Part shown: piece after piece, positions 7,280 to 16,500 of the stretch | Numbering within the stretch: the first letter of the stretch is position 1 | Layout: each line of letters begins with the position of its first letter | NCBI GenBank assembly: GCA_004357385.1 | Contig: SMWF01000105.1 | Span: 1-32,499 of the forward strand | Source: Gammaproteobacteria bacterium | GTDB lineage: Bacteria > Pseudomonadota > Gammaproteobacteria > Pseudomonadales > Azotimanducaceae | Length of the DNA stretch: 32,499 nt | Reading direction: 5' to 3' | Notes under the pieces: generated by a model | Seen by the model: the letters and a program-made list of their open reading frames with translations, nothing else | Database searches by the model: none | What the model was told of the DNA's origin: nothing | Made by a program: the position numbers and the translations under genes

Positions 7280-8461
7280 TCACGCGATTATGCCGGCTTG
7301 GGTCAGGCGCGCGATCTCTTCGGGGTCAATCCCCAAGCCCTCGAAGACCGCGACGGTGTGTTCGCCGTGGCCCGGGCTCGGCGACGCAGGGGCAAGCCGC
7401 TTGCCGCCGAACTTCGCCGGGGAAGTCACCGCCCGCAGTCGACCCATATGGGGATGATCGACGATCTGGAGGGTCCCGTTGGCGGCCAACTGAACGTCTT
7501 CGACCACTTCATCGCGACTCAGGCACTTGGCGCAGGGGACGTCGTTGGCCCGTAACCGATCGAGCAGCTCATCCGTCTCGAACGCCGCAAACGCCTCGCC
7601 GAGAATCGCTCGATACTCAGCCATGTTCGCCAGCATCAACTCCAGGGTCGCAAAGCGCGGGTCCGCCGCAAGGTCCTCCCGATCGAGCGCGCGATACACC
7701 CCCAGCCGCTGAGCGTCCGTGCTTGCGGAAACGGTCAGCGCACCGTCTTTCGTCAGCGTGAGGTCGTAGATGAGATCCGACAGGAGGGGCTGCCACTCGG
7801 CGTCTTCATCGAGCAGCGTGTGGTTCATGAACCCATCGGGGAAGAGGAAAAACAGGCTGGCATCCAGCATCGAAAGGTCGATGTGTTGGCCCTCGCCGCT
7901 CCGTTCGCGTTGCAGCAACGCAGCAGTCGCCGCCTGGCAAGCTGTGTAGGCGGTAATCTTGTCGCACATCAGGTTGCGAACGAAGGCGGGGGTATCGGGT
8001 CCCTGAACGGCAGCAATGCCGGAATGGGCCTGCACCACCGGATCGTAGGCCGGGGCACGGCGTAGCGGGCCTTCAGTGCCAAATCCCGAAATCGCTACGT
8101 ACACCAGCCTCGGGTTAGCCTCGCGCAACGCCTCGCTACCCAGACCCAGGGTATCCATCACCCCCGGACGAAAGTTGTGCAGCACAACGTCCGCGCCCGC
8201 CGCAAGGCGCTGCACCAGCGCTTGGCCTTCGGCTGCCTTCAGGTTGACGCGTACCGACTCTTTGCCGCGATTGCAATTCGCGAACAGCCCGGACATGCCG
8301 CCCTTGGAGGTCCCGATGTAGCGCATCGGATCGCCCTGCTCGATGGGTTCGATTTTAATCACGCGCGCGCCCTGCTCAGCGAGCATCATGGCCGCCAGCG
8401 ATGCGGTGATCATGGTCGACAACTCTATGATCGTGACGCCTTCGAGAGGCCGGTGGCGCAT
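7280..8461 (-). CDS. Class III (CaiB/BaiF, formyl-CoA transferase family) CoA-transferase
   Basis: Moves CoA between carboxylic acids through an aspartyl-CoA thioester. The 393-residue product has the family N-terminus (LEGVTIIELSTMITASLAA, AEQGARVIKIEP), NCNRGKESVRVNLK, ADVVLHNFRPGVMDTLGLG, and the catalytic Asp at about residue 167 in MCDKITAYTACQAA, then RERSGEGQHIDLSMLDA. AGGAGGAG (8469-8476 on the minus strand) sits well before ATG 8461. It is divergent from the acyl-CoA carboxylase across a 164-base spacer, so the two may share control: CoA activation followed by carboxylation. The acid substrate is not determinable from sequence. Confidence 0.92.
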   Translation of the reverse strand: MRHRPLEGVTIIELSTMITASLAAMMLAEQGARVIKIEPIEQGDPMRYIGTSKGGMSGLFANCNRGKESVRVNLKAAEGQALVQRLAAGADVVLHNFRPGVMDTLGLGSEALREANPRLVYVAISGFGTEGPLRRAPAYDPVVQAHSGIAAVQGPDTPAFVRNLMCDKITAYTACQAATAALLQRERSGEGQHIDLSMLDASLFFLFPDGFMNHTLLDEDAEWQPLLSDLIYDLTLTKDGALTVSASTDAQRLGVYRALDREDLAADPRFATLELMLANMAEYRAILGEAFAAFETDELLDRLRANDVPCAKCLSRDEVVEDVQLAANGTLQIVDHPHMGRLRAVTSPAKFGGKRLAPASPSPGHGEHTVAVFEGLGIDPEEIARLTQAGIIA

Positions 8462-8625
8462 GTGGGTTCTCCTCCTGCAGGACGGGGATTATGCACGTCT
8501 CGGGGTCCTCGGAAAGGAGCTGAAATGCGGTCGGCGTGGACTTCACCGAGACAACCACCGAGAATCAGGAATCCTGCATTCACCAGAGGGAGCGTCGATC
8601 GCTTGCGGGCGAATCGAGATTTAGC
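8462..8625. promoter_or_regulatory. Divergent intergenic region (CoA-transferase / acyl-CoA carboxylase)
   Basis: This is the only spacer between two divergent genes and must contain both promoters. On the minus strand CATAAT (8488-8493) is a fair -10 for the CoA-transferase, but I find no convincing -35. For the carboxylase I see no clear promoter. A strong GAGGGAG (8586-8592) lies too far from GTG 8626 to serve as its ribosome site. Confidence 0.3.
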
Positions 8626-11600
8626 GTGCAGAGATTGCTGATTGCCAACCGGGGCGAGATCGCCATTCGGATCGCCCGCGCTGCCGCGGAGCTTGGAGTG
8701 ACCACCGTTGCCGTGTACTCCGAGGATGATGAACCGTCGCTGCATCGTTCCAAGACCGATGAGGCCGTACCGCTCGACGGCAAAGGCGCCCGCGCCTACC
8801 TCGATATTGCACAGCTGGTCAACCTGGCGAAAGCGAACGACTGCGACGCGCTCCACCCGGGCTACGGCTTCCTGAGCGAGAACGCCGAGTTCGCCGCTGC
8901 GCTGGAAGCCGCAGGGATCACCTTCGTCGGCCCCACGCCTGAAACGCTCACCCTGCTGGGTGACAAGGTTCAAGCCCGGCAGCTGGCGGAGCGGTGCAAG
9001 GTTCCCGTACTCGATGGCAGCACGGGGCCGGTCGACCTGGAAGAGGCCCGGGCATTTTTCACCGGCCTGCGCGATGGCGTCGGCATGATCATCAAGGCGG
9101 TCTGCGGCGGCGGCGGCCGCGGCATGCGCGTGGTGGCCGATGCCGCGGATCTGGACGAGGCTTTCGCCCGCTGCAGCTCCGAAGCAGAGCTCGCATTCGG
9201 CGATGCGAGAGTCTATGTCGAGGAGTACCTGCCCAAGGCTCGCCACGTGGAGGTCCAGATCCTCGGTGATGGCACCGGCGCGGTCAGCCACTTCTGGGAA
9301 CGCGAATGCAGCATTCAGCGACGGCATCAGAAGCTGGTGGAAGTCGCCCCAAGCCCCAGCATTTCCCAGAAAACCCGTAAAGCGTTGACCAGAGCGGCGG
9401 TCAAACTCGGCGAAGCGTGCGGCTACCGCGGCCTCGGTACGATTGAATTTCTGGTGGACGGCAGCGACGGACGTTTCACATTCATGGAGGCCAATGCTCG
9501 GCTACAGGTGGAACACACGGTGACCGAAGAAGTTACCGGGGTAGATCTGGTGCGCGCGCAACTGGAGATCGCCAGCGGGCGAACCCTGGCCGAACTCGAC
9601 CTGGAGCAGGCGGACGTCCCCGCGCCGCGGGGCTATGCAATCCAGGCGCGCATCAACATGGAAACGATGCTTGCCGACGGCACCACGAAACCCGCGGGCG
9701 GAACCCTGGGTGTCTTCGAGGTTCCGACCGGGCCCGGCTTGCGCACCGATAGCTACGGATATGCCGGCTACACGACAAACCCGGCGTTCGATTCGTTGCT
9801 CGCCAAGCTGATTGTTCACTCAACCACCGGCGCGTACGCCGATGCCGTGCGCAAAGCGTATCGAGCGCTCTGCGAAACCCGCATCGAAGGCGTGGCGACC
9901 AACCTGGGCGTACTACGCAACCTGTTCGCCCAGCCGAGGTTCCAAGCCAACGATGTCCACATCGGGTACATCGACGAGCACATCGAACAGCTCGTCGCAA
10001 ACGGCGAACATCGCGAACTGCTGGCCGGGACGGCCGTGGCTGGGGCCACCTCACCGGCGTTGGCCGGCGTGAAACTCGATGCGATCGACCCCCTGGCGGT
10101 GCTGGACCACGGTAAGTCCGGCGGGGCGAGCAGCGCCGCCGCGCCGCAGACACTGGCCCTGGTGGACGAAGACCTACCCGCCGGCACCGTCGCCATCAAA
10201 GCTCCCATGCAGGGCACGATCGTGTCCTATGCGATCGCTCCGGGCGATGAAGTGTTCATCGGCAAACAGGTGCTGGTGATGGACGCCATGAAGATGGAAC
10301 ACGTGGTCAAAGCCGACGTCAGCGGCATCGTTCAGCGGTTGGGGGTGGCCGTAGGCGATACCGTCTTCGAAGGACACCCGCTGATCTATCTCGAAGAAGC
10401 CGAGATCGCCAACACCCATGAGGGCGACGAAGAGACCCTCGATCTCGACTACGTACGGCCCGATCTGCAGGAGGTGTATGACCGTAAGGCTGCGGGTTAT
10501 GACGAGAACCGACCCGAGGCCGTGGCCAAGCGCCGCAAGACTCATCATCGAACCGCGCGCGAGAACATCGCGGATCTATGTGACGAAGGCACCTTTATTG
10601 AATACGGCTCCGTGGTGGTCGCCGGACAACGGCGCCGCCGAAGCATGGAGGATCTGATCAAGAACACCACCGGCGACGGCATGGTCGCGGGTCTTGGCCA
10701 GGTCAACGGGCATCTGTTCGGTGAGCAACGATCCCGGACCATGTTGATGTCCTACGACTACATGGTACTGGCCGGAACCCAAGGCATGAAGAATCACGCC
10801 AAGAAAGACCGTCTGTTCGAAATCGCCGAGCAACACCGGTTGCCCACCGTGCTGTTCGCGGAAGGCGGTGGCGGACGCCCCGGTGACACCGACGGATCCG
10901 GCGTCGCCGGCCTCGATTGTCTCGCCTTCACGTATTTCGCGCGCCTGTCCGGCTTGGTCCCCATGGTTGGCATCACTACCGGTCGCTGCTTTGCCGGCAA
11001 CGCCGTGTTGCTGGCCTGCTGCGACGTGATCATCGCCACTGAGGATTCCAACATCGGGATCGGCGGGCCGGCCATGATCGAAGGCGGTGGCCTGGGTATC
11101 TTCACGCCCGACGAAATCGGTCCGATGGACGTTCAAGTACCCAATGGTGTCGTCGATATCGCAGTGAAAGACGAAGCCGAAGCCGTGGCGACCGCCAAGA
11201 AGTACCTGTCGTACTTCCAGGGGCCCCTCGACGAGTGGGAGGCACCCGATGAACGCAAGCTGCGCTTCATCGTGCCCGAGAACCGACTGCGCTTTTACGA
11301 CATGCGAGAGGTGATCGACGGCATCGCGGATGTCGGCTCGGTGCTGGAAATCCGCCAGCAATGGGGCGTGGGCATCATTACGTCGTTCATCCGCGTCGAA
11401 GGCCGACCCATCGGCGTGATCGCGAACAATCCGGGGCACCTCTCCGGCGCCATCGATTCGGACGGCGCCGACAAGGGCGCTCGATTCATGCAGCTGTGCG
11501 ATGCCTTCGACATCCCCATTCTGTCGCTGTGCGACTGCCCCGGCATCATGGTGGGCCCGGAGAGTGAAAAAACCGCGCTGGTTCGCCATGCCGGACGCAT

Positions 11601-12009
11601 GTTTGTGGTGGGTGCCAACATCGACGTTCCCCTGATGACGATCATCACCCGCAAGGGCTATGGGCTCGGCGCCCAGGCCATGGCCGGCGGCAGCTTCAAG
11701 ATGCCGCTGTTTACCGTGACCTGGCCGACGGGTGAGTTCGGCGGCATGGGTCTGGAGGGCGCGGTCAAGCTGGGTTATCGCAAGGAACTGCAGGCAATCG
11801 AAGACCCGCAAGAACGTAAGGCCACCTACGAGAAGATGGTCGCCGACATGTACCAGCGCGGCAAAGCCGTGAACATGGCGTCGCACTTCGAACTCGATGA
11901 CGTGATCGACCCGGCGGATTCCCGCCGGTGGATTTCCGGCGGCCTGCGCTCCGTGCCTCCGGTGCCGGCGCGGCAGCACAAAAAACGGCCGAACGTGGAC
12001 ACCTGGTGA
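8626..12009 (+). CDS. Single-chain biotin-dependent acyl-CoA carboxylase (BC-BCCP-CT)
   Basis: One polypeptide (about 1127 residues) carrying all three activities. Biotin carboxylase occupies roughly residues 1-470: LLIANRGEIAIRIARAA, HPGYGFLSENAEFA, the ATP-grasp loop KAVCGGGGRGM (157-167) and NARLQVEHTVTEE. The biotin carrier domain is about 520-590, with biotinyl Lys556 in DAMKMEH. The rest (about 610-1127) is a carboxyltransferase with the glycine-rich oxyanion regions of the PccB/AccA-AccD type (EGGGGRPGD, GGPAMIEGGGLG, NNPGHLSGA, GYGLGAQAMAGGS). This layout and size match the single-chain long-chain acyl-CoA carboxylases described in mycobacteria and some proteobacteria. GTG 8626 places the start at the usual BC N-terminus; the frame is open to 8536. 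The substrate chain length is unknown. Confidence 0.94.
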   Translation: MQRLLIANRGEIAIRIARAAAELGVTTVAVYSEDDEPSLHRSKTDEAVPLDGKGARAYLDIAQLVNLAKANDCDALHPGYGFLSENAEFAAALEAAGITFVGPTPETLTLLGDKVQARQLAERCKVPVLDGSTGPVDLEEARAFFTGLRDGVGMIIKAVCGGGGRGMRVVADAADLDEAFARCSSEAELAFGDARVYVEEYLPKARHVEVQILGDGTGAVSHFWERECSIQRRHQKLVEVAPSPSISQKTRKALTRAAVKLGEACGYRGLGTIEFLVDGSDGRFTFMEANARLQVEHTVTEEVTGVDLVRAQLEIASGRTLAELDLEQADVPAPRGYAIQARINMETMLADGTTKPAGGTLGVFEVPTGPGLRTDSYGYAGYTTNPAFDSLLAKLIVHSTTGAYADAVRKAYRALCETRIEGVATNLGVLRNLFAQPRFQANDVHIGYIDEHIEQLVANGEHRELLAGTAVAGATSPALAGVKLDAIDPLAVLDHGKSGGASSAAAPQTLALVDEDLPAGTVAIKAPMQGTIVSYAIAPGDEVFIGKQVLVMDAMKMEHVVKADVSGIVQRLGVAVGDTVFEGHPLIYLEEAEIANTHEGDEETLDLDYVRPDLQEVYDRKAAGYDENRPEAVAKRRKTHHRTARENIADLCDEGTFIEYGSVVVAGQRRRRSMEDLIKNTTGDGMVAGLGQVNGHLFGEQRSRTMLMSYDYMVLAGTQGMKNHAKKDRLFEIAEQHRLPTVLFAEGGGGRPGDTDGSGVAGLDCLAFTYFARLSGLVPMVGITTGRCFAGNAVLLACCDVIIATEDSNIGIGGPAMIEGGGLGIFTPDEIGPMDVQVPNGVVDIAVKDEAEAVATAKKYLSYFQGPLDEWEAPDERKLRFIVPENRLRFYDMREVIDGIADVGSVLEIRQQWGVGIITSFIRVEGRPIGVIANNPGHLSGAIDSDGADKGARFMQLCDAFDIPILSLCDCPGIMVGPESEKTALVRHAGRMFVVGANIDVPLMTIITRKGYGLGAQAMAGGSFKMPLFTVTWPTGEFGGMGLEGAVKLGYRKELQAIEDPQERKATYEKMVADMYQRGKAVNMASHFELDDVIDPADSRRWISGGLRSVPPVPARQHKKRPNVDTW

Positions 12010-12118
12010 AGCGAGCGACGACGCTACCGTAACGGCCTCCAGCGAGACGTTTGTCACGCCTTGGCATCTGGCAGTCGCAACCTGTGAGATCTGGCACTGC
12101 GGCACCGCCGCGATTCCC

Positions 12119-12124
12119 TATAGT
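12119..12124 (+). promoter_or_regulatory. Possible -10 element of the outer-membrane protein gene
   Basis: TATAGT matches the sigma70 -10 consensus at five of six positions and would give a leader of about 25 bases before ATG 12156. There is no good -35 at the expected distance. Confidence 0.25.
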
Positions 12125-12155
12125 GGCCGAATTCTCCGGTTCTCAGGATGCAGTC

Positions 12156-12905
12156 ATGAATCGTTTGCTAACGATTGTTTTCGCGACGCTGACACTCAAT
12201 GGTGTCTCTGCCCACGCCGACACCGTGCTCGGGATATACGCGGGGGTCGGCACCTGGCAGCAGAACTACGGTGGCGAGTTTGCTTCTGGCGGTGCCGCTA
12301 TCGACGTGGAGGACGACCTCGGCTTCGATGACGACACCACCAACTTTTTCTACGTAGCGCTGGAACACCCGATTCCGCAACTCCCCAATGTGCGCGTACA
12401 GTACTCAGAGCTCGATCTGAACCAAACCGCAACTCTGACCGGCGACATCGACTTCAACGGCATCTCGTTTCCCGCCGGCACCGATATCGGCACGATCGTG
12501 GACGTCAGGCAAATCGATACGGCGCTCTACTACGAGTTCCTCGACAACGTGGTTTCCCTCGATCTGGGCATCGCCGTCCGCTATCTCGATGGGAAGATTG
12601 CAATCTCCTCAGCCGTCGATTCCAGTCCAGTGGAGTTTCAGGGCGTGTTGCCGCTCCTGTACGGCAAGGCGCGGGTCGATCTGCCGCTCTCCGGTTTCTG
12701 GGTAGGTGCTGAAATTTCCGGAGCCGAATTCGACGGTAATTCGCTGATCGATGGCCACCTCGTGCTGGGCTGGGAATCTCCCTATCGAATCGGCATCGAG
12801 GCCGGCTGGCGCAGCTACCGCCTGAAACTCGACGACTTCGACGATGTTGATTCCGCCGATCTCGACGTGTCAGGACCGTTCGCAGCGATTAACGTGCACT
12901 TTTAG
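12156..12905 (+). CDS. Outer-membrane beta-barrel protein (TIGR04219-like)
   Basis: A 249-residue exported protein. The signal peptide MNRLLTIVFATLTLNGVSAHA is followed by a probable cleavage before DTVLG. The mature part alternates hydrophobic and polar residues in barrel-like strands (VLGIYAGVGTWQQNY, NFFYVALEHPIP, VRVQYSELDL, IDTALYYEFLD, VSLDLGIAVRYLDGK) and ends in Phe (INVHF), the usual C-terminal signal for the Bam insertion machinery. Acidic turns (VEDDLGFDDD, DDFDDVDSADLD) may bind cations. The pattern fits the TIGR04219 outer-membrane proteins of proteobacteria. ATG 12156 follows AGGA at 12145-12148; the frame is open further up but without a signal peptide. The gene stands alone and its function is unknown. 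Confidence 0.85.
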   Translation: MNRLLTIVFATLTLNGVSAHADTVLGIYAGVGTWQQNYGGEFASGGAAIDVEDDLGFDDDTTNFFYVALEHPIPQLPNVRVQYSELDLNQTATLTGDIDFNGISFPAGTDIGTIVDVRQIDTALYYEFLDNVVSLDLGIAVRYLDGKIAISSAVDSSPVEFQGVLPLLYGKARVDLPLSGFWVGAEISGAEFDGNSLIDGHLVLGWESPYRIGIEAGWRSYRLKLDDFDDVDSADLDVSGPFAAINVHF

Positions 12906-12974
12906 GCGCCCGAGAGCCTCCGCCGCGGGCGTAGGTGGCCTCGAGCACGCGTCAACACCCCCGCTTCAACATGG

Positions 12975-14006
12975 TTAAGAGCTACCCAGCGACAGCAGGT
13001 TATCCAGCGGCCGGTACAGGTTCTCCAGATACTGCACGTCTTCGTCGGCCAGGGTGATGCTCGCCGCATCCACCAGGCCGTGGAGCTGCTCCACCGTCGA
13101 GACCCCGACTACGGGACAAACCACGCCCGGCTTGCCGAGCAGCCAGGCGATCGCGATCTGAGCCGGTTGCTTGCCGTACTTTTCAGCCACCTCGACGACC
13201 CGACCGGCTATTTCGAAATCCATATCGCCCCGGTAGAGACTCTCGGTTCGATTGCGGTCCTGGCCTTGTGAGCGCGCTGTGGAACCTTTGTCGAAGCCGC
13301 CTCGATACGCACCCGCAAGAATGCCCCTGGCCAGCGGCGACCAGGGCGTCAATGCAACGCCGTTGGCGACGCAGTATGGATTCATCTCGCGCTCTTCCTC
13401 ACGATAGATCAGGTTGTAGTGATTCTGCATGGAGATGAACTTCGTCCAGCCGTTCTGCTCAGCCGTCATCTGCAGTTCCGCGAACTGCCAGGCGAACATC
13501 GAGGATGCACCCAGATAGAGTGCCTTGCCTGCCTTCACCACATCGTGTAGCGCTTCCATTGTTTCTTCGATCGGCGTCCTGGCCTGACCTGGTATCTCAT
13601 GTGGATGGCGATGAATAATCAGTTGATCGACGTAGTCGTGCCCCAGACGCTGCAGCGATCGATCGACGCCTTCCATGACGTGCTTGCGCGACAGACCACC
13701 CTGGTTGGCGCCGCGGCCCATCGGCATGGACACTTTCGTGGTCAGTACATACTCATCGCGCTTCAACAGCTTGTTCAGCAGTTCACCGACGACGCTTTCC
13801 GACGCCCCGACGCCGTAGATGTCCGCGCAATCAAAGTAGAACAGGCCGTGCTCGATCGCCGCCTTGAAGATGGGTTCCGCATCATCGATCCCGAGCGTCC
13901 AATCGCCCTGATGGCCCCGTCCCGGTTCGCCAAAGTTCATCGTGCCAAGACACAGTTGCGACACGCGCAGGCCGCTGTGCTCGCCCAGTGGTACCGCTTT
14001 CAACAT
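12975..14006 (-). CDS. Aldo/keto reductase
   Basis: A 343-residue NADPH-dependent carbonyl reductase with a TIM barrel. The catalytic tetrad is visible as Asp59 and Tyr64 (FDCADIYG), Lys91 (TTKVSMP) and His132 (IIHRHP). The C-terminal cofactor-binding stretch is represented by CPVVGVSTVEQLHGLVDA. ALTPWSPLARGILAG and MQNHYNLIYREEEREM are typical of the YghZ/AKR12-14-like branch. GGAGAGG precedes ATG 14006. It is the last gene of a five-gene minus-strand operon, 15 bases after the P450. It may interconvert an aldehyde or ketone made by the P450. Confidence 0.93.
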   Translation of the reverse strand: MLKAVPLGEHSGLRVSQLCLGTMNFGEPGRGHQGDWTLGIDDAEPIFKAAIEHGLFYFDCADIYGVGASESVVGELLNKLLKRDEYVLTTKVSMPMGRGANQGGLSRKHVMEGVDRSLQRLGHDYVDQLIIHRHPHEIPGQARTPIEETMEALHDVVKAGKALYLGASSMFAWQFAELQMTAEQNGWTKFISMQNHYNLIYREEEREMNPYCVANGVALTPWSPLARGILAGAYRGGFDKGSTARSQGQDRNRTESLYRGDMDFEIAGRVVEVAEKYGKQPAQIAIAWLLGKPGVVCPVVGVSTVEQLHGLVDAASITLADEDVQYLENLYRPLDNLLSLGSS

Positions 14007-14021
14007 CCAAACCTCTCCAGG

Positions 14022-15302
14022 CTAGCGCGCGGTCAACCGGACGGGCACTTCTTTGACACCACGGATGAAGTTATTCGGCAGCCGAACCACGTCGCCGACC
14101 AGCTCGACCTTATCGAAGCGCTGCATGATTTCTTCCCAGAGAACCCGCAGCTGCATCTCGGCCAGGCGATTGCCCATGCAGCGGTGAATCCCGAATCCGA
14201 AGGACACATGGTGGCGCGCGTTCGGGCGGTCGACCATCAATCGGTCCGCATCTGGAAACACATCCTCGTCGCGGTTACCCGACAGGTACCACATCACCAC
14301 TTTGTCACCTTCGCGAATGTTCTTGCCGCCCAACTCGAAGTCTCGAAGCGCCGTTCTACGCATGTGAATCACCGGCGTCTGCCAACGGACGATCTCCGAC
14401 ACCATGTTCGGAATGAGCGACGGATCGTCGCGCAGCTTCTGGTACTCGTCCGGGTATTCGTTCAGTGCCACTACCCCGCCACTGATGCTGTTGCGCGTCG
14501 TGTCGTTGCCCCCCACGATCAGCAGCAGAATGGTGCCGAGAAACAGCTTGGGGTCCTCGTTCATGTTTTTCGTGGCTTCACCGTGCGCGAGCATGGAGAT
14601 CAGATCGAACTTCGGCGGCTGCGCCGCCCGTTCAGCCCAGAGCTGATAGAACGCTCCGGCACACTCCATCAGCCCGGCGTGGCGTTGTTCCATATCCATG
14701 CCGGTATCACCCGTCACCTGCGGCACAGCGGTGGTGATGTCCGACCAGTAAACCAGCTTGCGACGGTCTTCGTAGGGAAAGTCGAACAACGTCGCCAACA
14801 TTCGCGCGGTGAGCTCGATCGACACGCGGTCAACCCAGTCGAACGTCTCACCCACGGGCAGATTTTCCAGAATGTCGATGACCCGCTCGCGAATCAGCGG
14901 TTCGATGTTAGCCAGGTTCCGCGGCGCTACCGCCGGCGAGACCGTGTTGCGTTGTCCGCCATGACGGGGTGGATCCATCGCAATGAAGTTATCGATGCCT
15001 TCTTCGGACTCAAGCGATCCCTCGGGCGTGCCCTCAGGCGGCCCGTCGATGATCGAGATACCCCCTGCTTCCGAGGAGAACACCTCGTGGTTCGCATCGA
15101 CCTCCTTGATCAGCTTGTGGCTCGTGACCGACCAGAAGGCACCGTTAACGCTGTCTTCCAGATAGTGCACCGGCGCCTCACGACGCAGCCGCGCGAACCA
15201 GGGTCGCCACGTATCCTCGGCGAACAGCGACGGCTGGCTGACGTCAATTTCTTCCAGCGGCAGCCGATCGACCTCTGCTTGTTCGTTAGTCACAGCACTC
15301 AT
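14022..15302 (-). CDS. Cytochrome P450, CYP153-like
   Basis: A 426-residue soluble monooxygenase. The I-helix has GGNDTT (264-269), ExxR is E303-R306, and the heme loop is FGFGIHRCMG with Cys375. HMRRTALRDFELGGK, VVMWYLSGNRDEDVFP and NRLAEMQLRVLWEE resemble the CYP153 alkane/fatty-acid terminal hydroxylases, though related CYP125/142-type enzymes share parts of this; the family call is by eye. GGAGAG precedes ATG 15302. No ferredoxin or ferredoxin reductase is encoded within the window, so redox partners lie elsewhere. It sits between an acyl-CoA dehydrogenase and an aldo/keto reductase, consistent with hydroxylation and further oxidation of an aliphatic substrate. Confidence 0.92.
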   Translation of the reverse strand: MSAVTNEQAEVDRLPLEEIDVSQPSLFAEDTWRPWFARLRREAPVHYLEDSVNGAFWSVTSHKLIKEVDANHEVFSSEAGGISIIDGPPEGTPEGSLESEEGIDNFIAMDPPRHGGQRNTVSPAVAPRNLANIEPLIRERVIDILENLPVGETFDWVDRVSIELTARMLATLFDFPYEDRRKLVYWSDITTAVPQVTGDTGMDMEQRHAGLMECAGAFYQLWAERAAQPPKFDLISMLAHGEATKNMNEDPKLFLGTILLLIVGGNDTTRNSISGGVVALNEYPDEYQKLRDDPSLIPNMVSEIVRWQTPVIHMRRTALRDFELGGKNIREGDKVVMWYLSGNRDEDVFPDADRLMVDRPNARHHVSFGFGIHRCMGNRLAEMQLRVLWEEIMQRFDKVELVGDVVRLPNNFIRGVKEVPVRLTAR

Positions 15303-15330
15303 AGTTCTCTCCAGTTCTAAGATTCGTGAG

Positions 15331-16476
15331 TTACGCGGGATTCCGCTCGATCAACTGCCGCGCGATGATGATCCGCTGCAGTTCGTTGGTTCCTTCGCCT
15401 ATCGCCAGCAGCGGTGCGTCGCGATAGTAACGCTCGACCTCGTTGTCGGGCGAGTATCCGTACGCACCATGGATTCGCAATGCCTCCATCGAGTTCTCGA
15501 CGGCCGCTTCACTCGCAAACAATTTTGCCATGCCCGCTTCCAGATCGCAGCGTTCACCGGAATCGTACGTCGCGGCGGCCCAATCGGTGAGCAAGCGCGC
15601 AGCCTCCACGCGGGTGGCCATATCGGCAAGCTTAATCTGGATTGCCTGATGCTCGCATATCGGTTGACCAAACGTCTTGCGCTGCTGGGCGTATCGCACG
15701 GAGGCATCGAGTGACGCCCGGGCGACCCCCACGCCACGCGCCGCTACGTTGATGCGACCCAGTGCCAGCCCCGACAGTATCTGTTGCAGTCCACGTCCCT
15801 CGGTGATGCCCACGAGGTTATCTACCGGTACGTGCACGTCATCGAACTGCACTTCAGCCGTGTCCACTCCACGATAGCCGAGCTTCTGCAGCTTGAAGGC
15901 GCGGTAACCGCTGGCTTTCTCCACCACCAGCAAACTCATTCCCCGATGACGCGGTTCGGTGTCGGGATCGGTTTTCACCAGCACGAGCAGCACGTTGCCC
16001 TCCACCGCATTGGTGATCCATTGCTTGGTGCCATTGATCACGTAGTGGTCGTTCTCCCGCTTGGCACGCGTGCGCACGGCTTGCAGATCCGTACCACAAT
16101 CGGGTTCCGTCAGGGCAATGCCACCGCGCAATTCGCCGCGGGCGAGGCGTGGCAAAAATCGTTCCTTCTGGTCCTCGGTGGCGAACTTCTCGATCGCCGC
16201 ACACATGATGAGGTGGCTGTTGAAGATTCCCGATATCGACATCCATACCGCGCTCACGCGTTCGACAATGTGGGCATAGATGCCCGCAGACAACCCCAGC
16301 CCCCCGTACTGTTCCGTGACGGTGGCGCCGAACAAGCCGAGGACCTTCATCTTCTCGACAATATCGGTCGGGTACTCGTCTGCTAATTCGAGCGCCTTTG
16401 CAACGGGCCGTACTTCCTTTTCGAGGAAGCGATCGACCGCGTCCAGCATGATTTGTTCGTTCGACTCGGCCATCAT
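15331..16476 (-). CDS. Acyl-CoA dehydrogenase (canonical catalytic Glu)
   Basis: An FAD enzyme that introduces an alpha,beta double bond into acyl-CoA. The 381-residue product has GIALTEPDCGTD, NGTKQWITNA, the RKTFGQPICEHQAIQIKLADM region, and the C-terminal GEGTNELQR, which carries the usual catalytic base (Glu361). This contrasts with the two dehydrogenases at 24759-27238. ATG 16476 is preceded by GAGGAAA at good spacing. It lies 24 bases after the luciferase-like gene and 28 before the P450, in the same operon. It resembles short/branched-chain dehydrogenases, but chain length cannot be set. Confidence 0.93.
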   Translation of the reverse strand: MMAESNEQIMLDAVDRFLEKEVRPVAKALELADEYPTDIVEKMKVLGLFGATVTEQYGGLGLSAGIYAHIVERVSAVWMSISGIFNSHLIMCAAIEKFATEDQKERFLPRLARGELRGGIALTEPDCGTDLQAVRTRAKRENDHYVINGTKQWITNAVEGNVLLVLVKTDPDTEPRHRGMSLLVVEKASGYRAFKLQKLGYRGVDTAEVQFDDVHVPVDNLVGITEGRGLQQILSGLALGRINVAARGVGVARASLDASVRYAQQRKTFGQPICEHQAIQIKLADMATRVEAARLLTDWAAATYDSGERCDLEAGMAKLFASEAAVENSMEALRIHGAYGYSPDNEVERYYRDAPLLAIGEGTNELQRIIIARQLIERNPA

Positions 16477-16500
16477 TGGTTTCCTCAGAGCAAACTCTCT

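Noticed and set aside
10576..12105. A 509-codon open frame on the minus strand
   Set aside because: It lies antisense to the carboxyltransferase domain of the acyl-CoA carboxylase, which has clear motifs; the antisense frame has none.
12092..12107. TGGCAC resembling a sigma54 -24 element
   Set aside because: The required GC-containing -12 partner at the right spacing is missing.
12906..12974. Possible terminator (CGCCCG...CGGGCG) after the outer-membrane protein gene
   Set aside because: The stem is six pairs with a long loop and no T-run, so it is not convincing.
13599..15320. A 573-codon open frame on the plus strand
   Set aside because: It is antisense to the aldo/keto reductase and P450, shows no family motif and has the His/Arg-rich composition of a GC-rich shadow frame.
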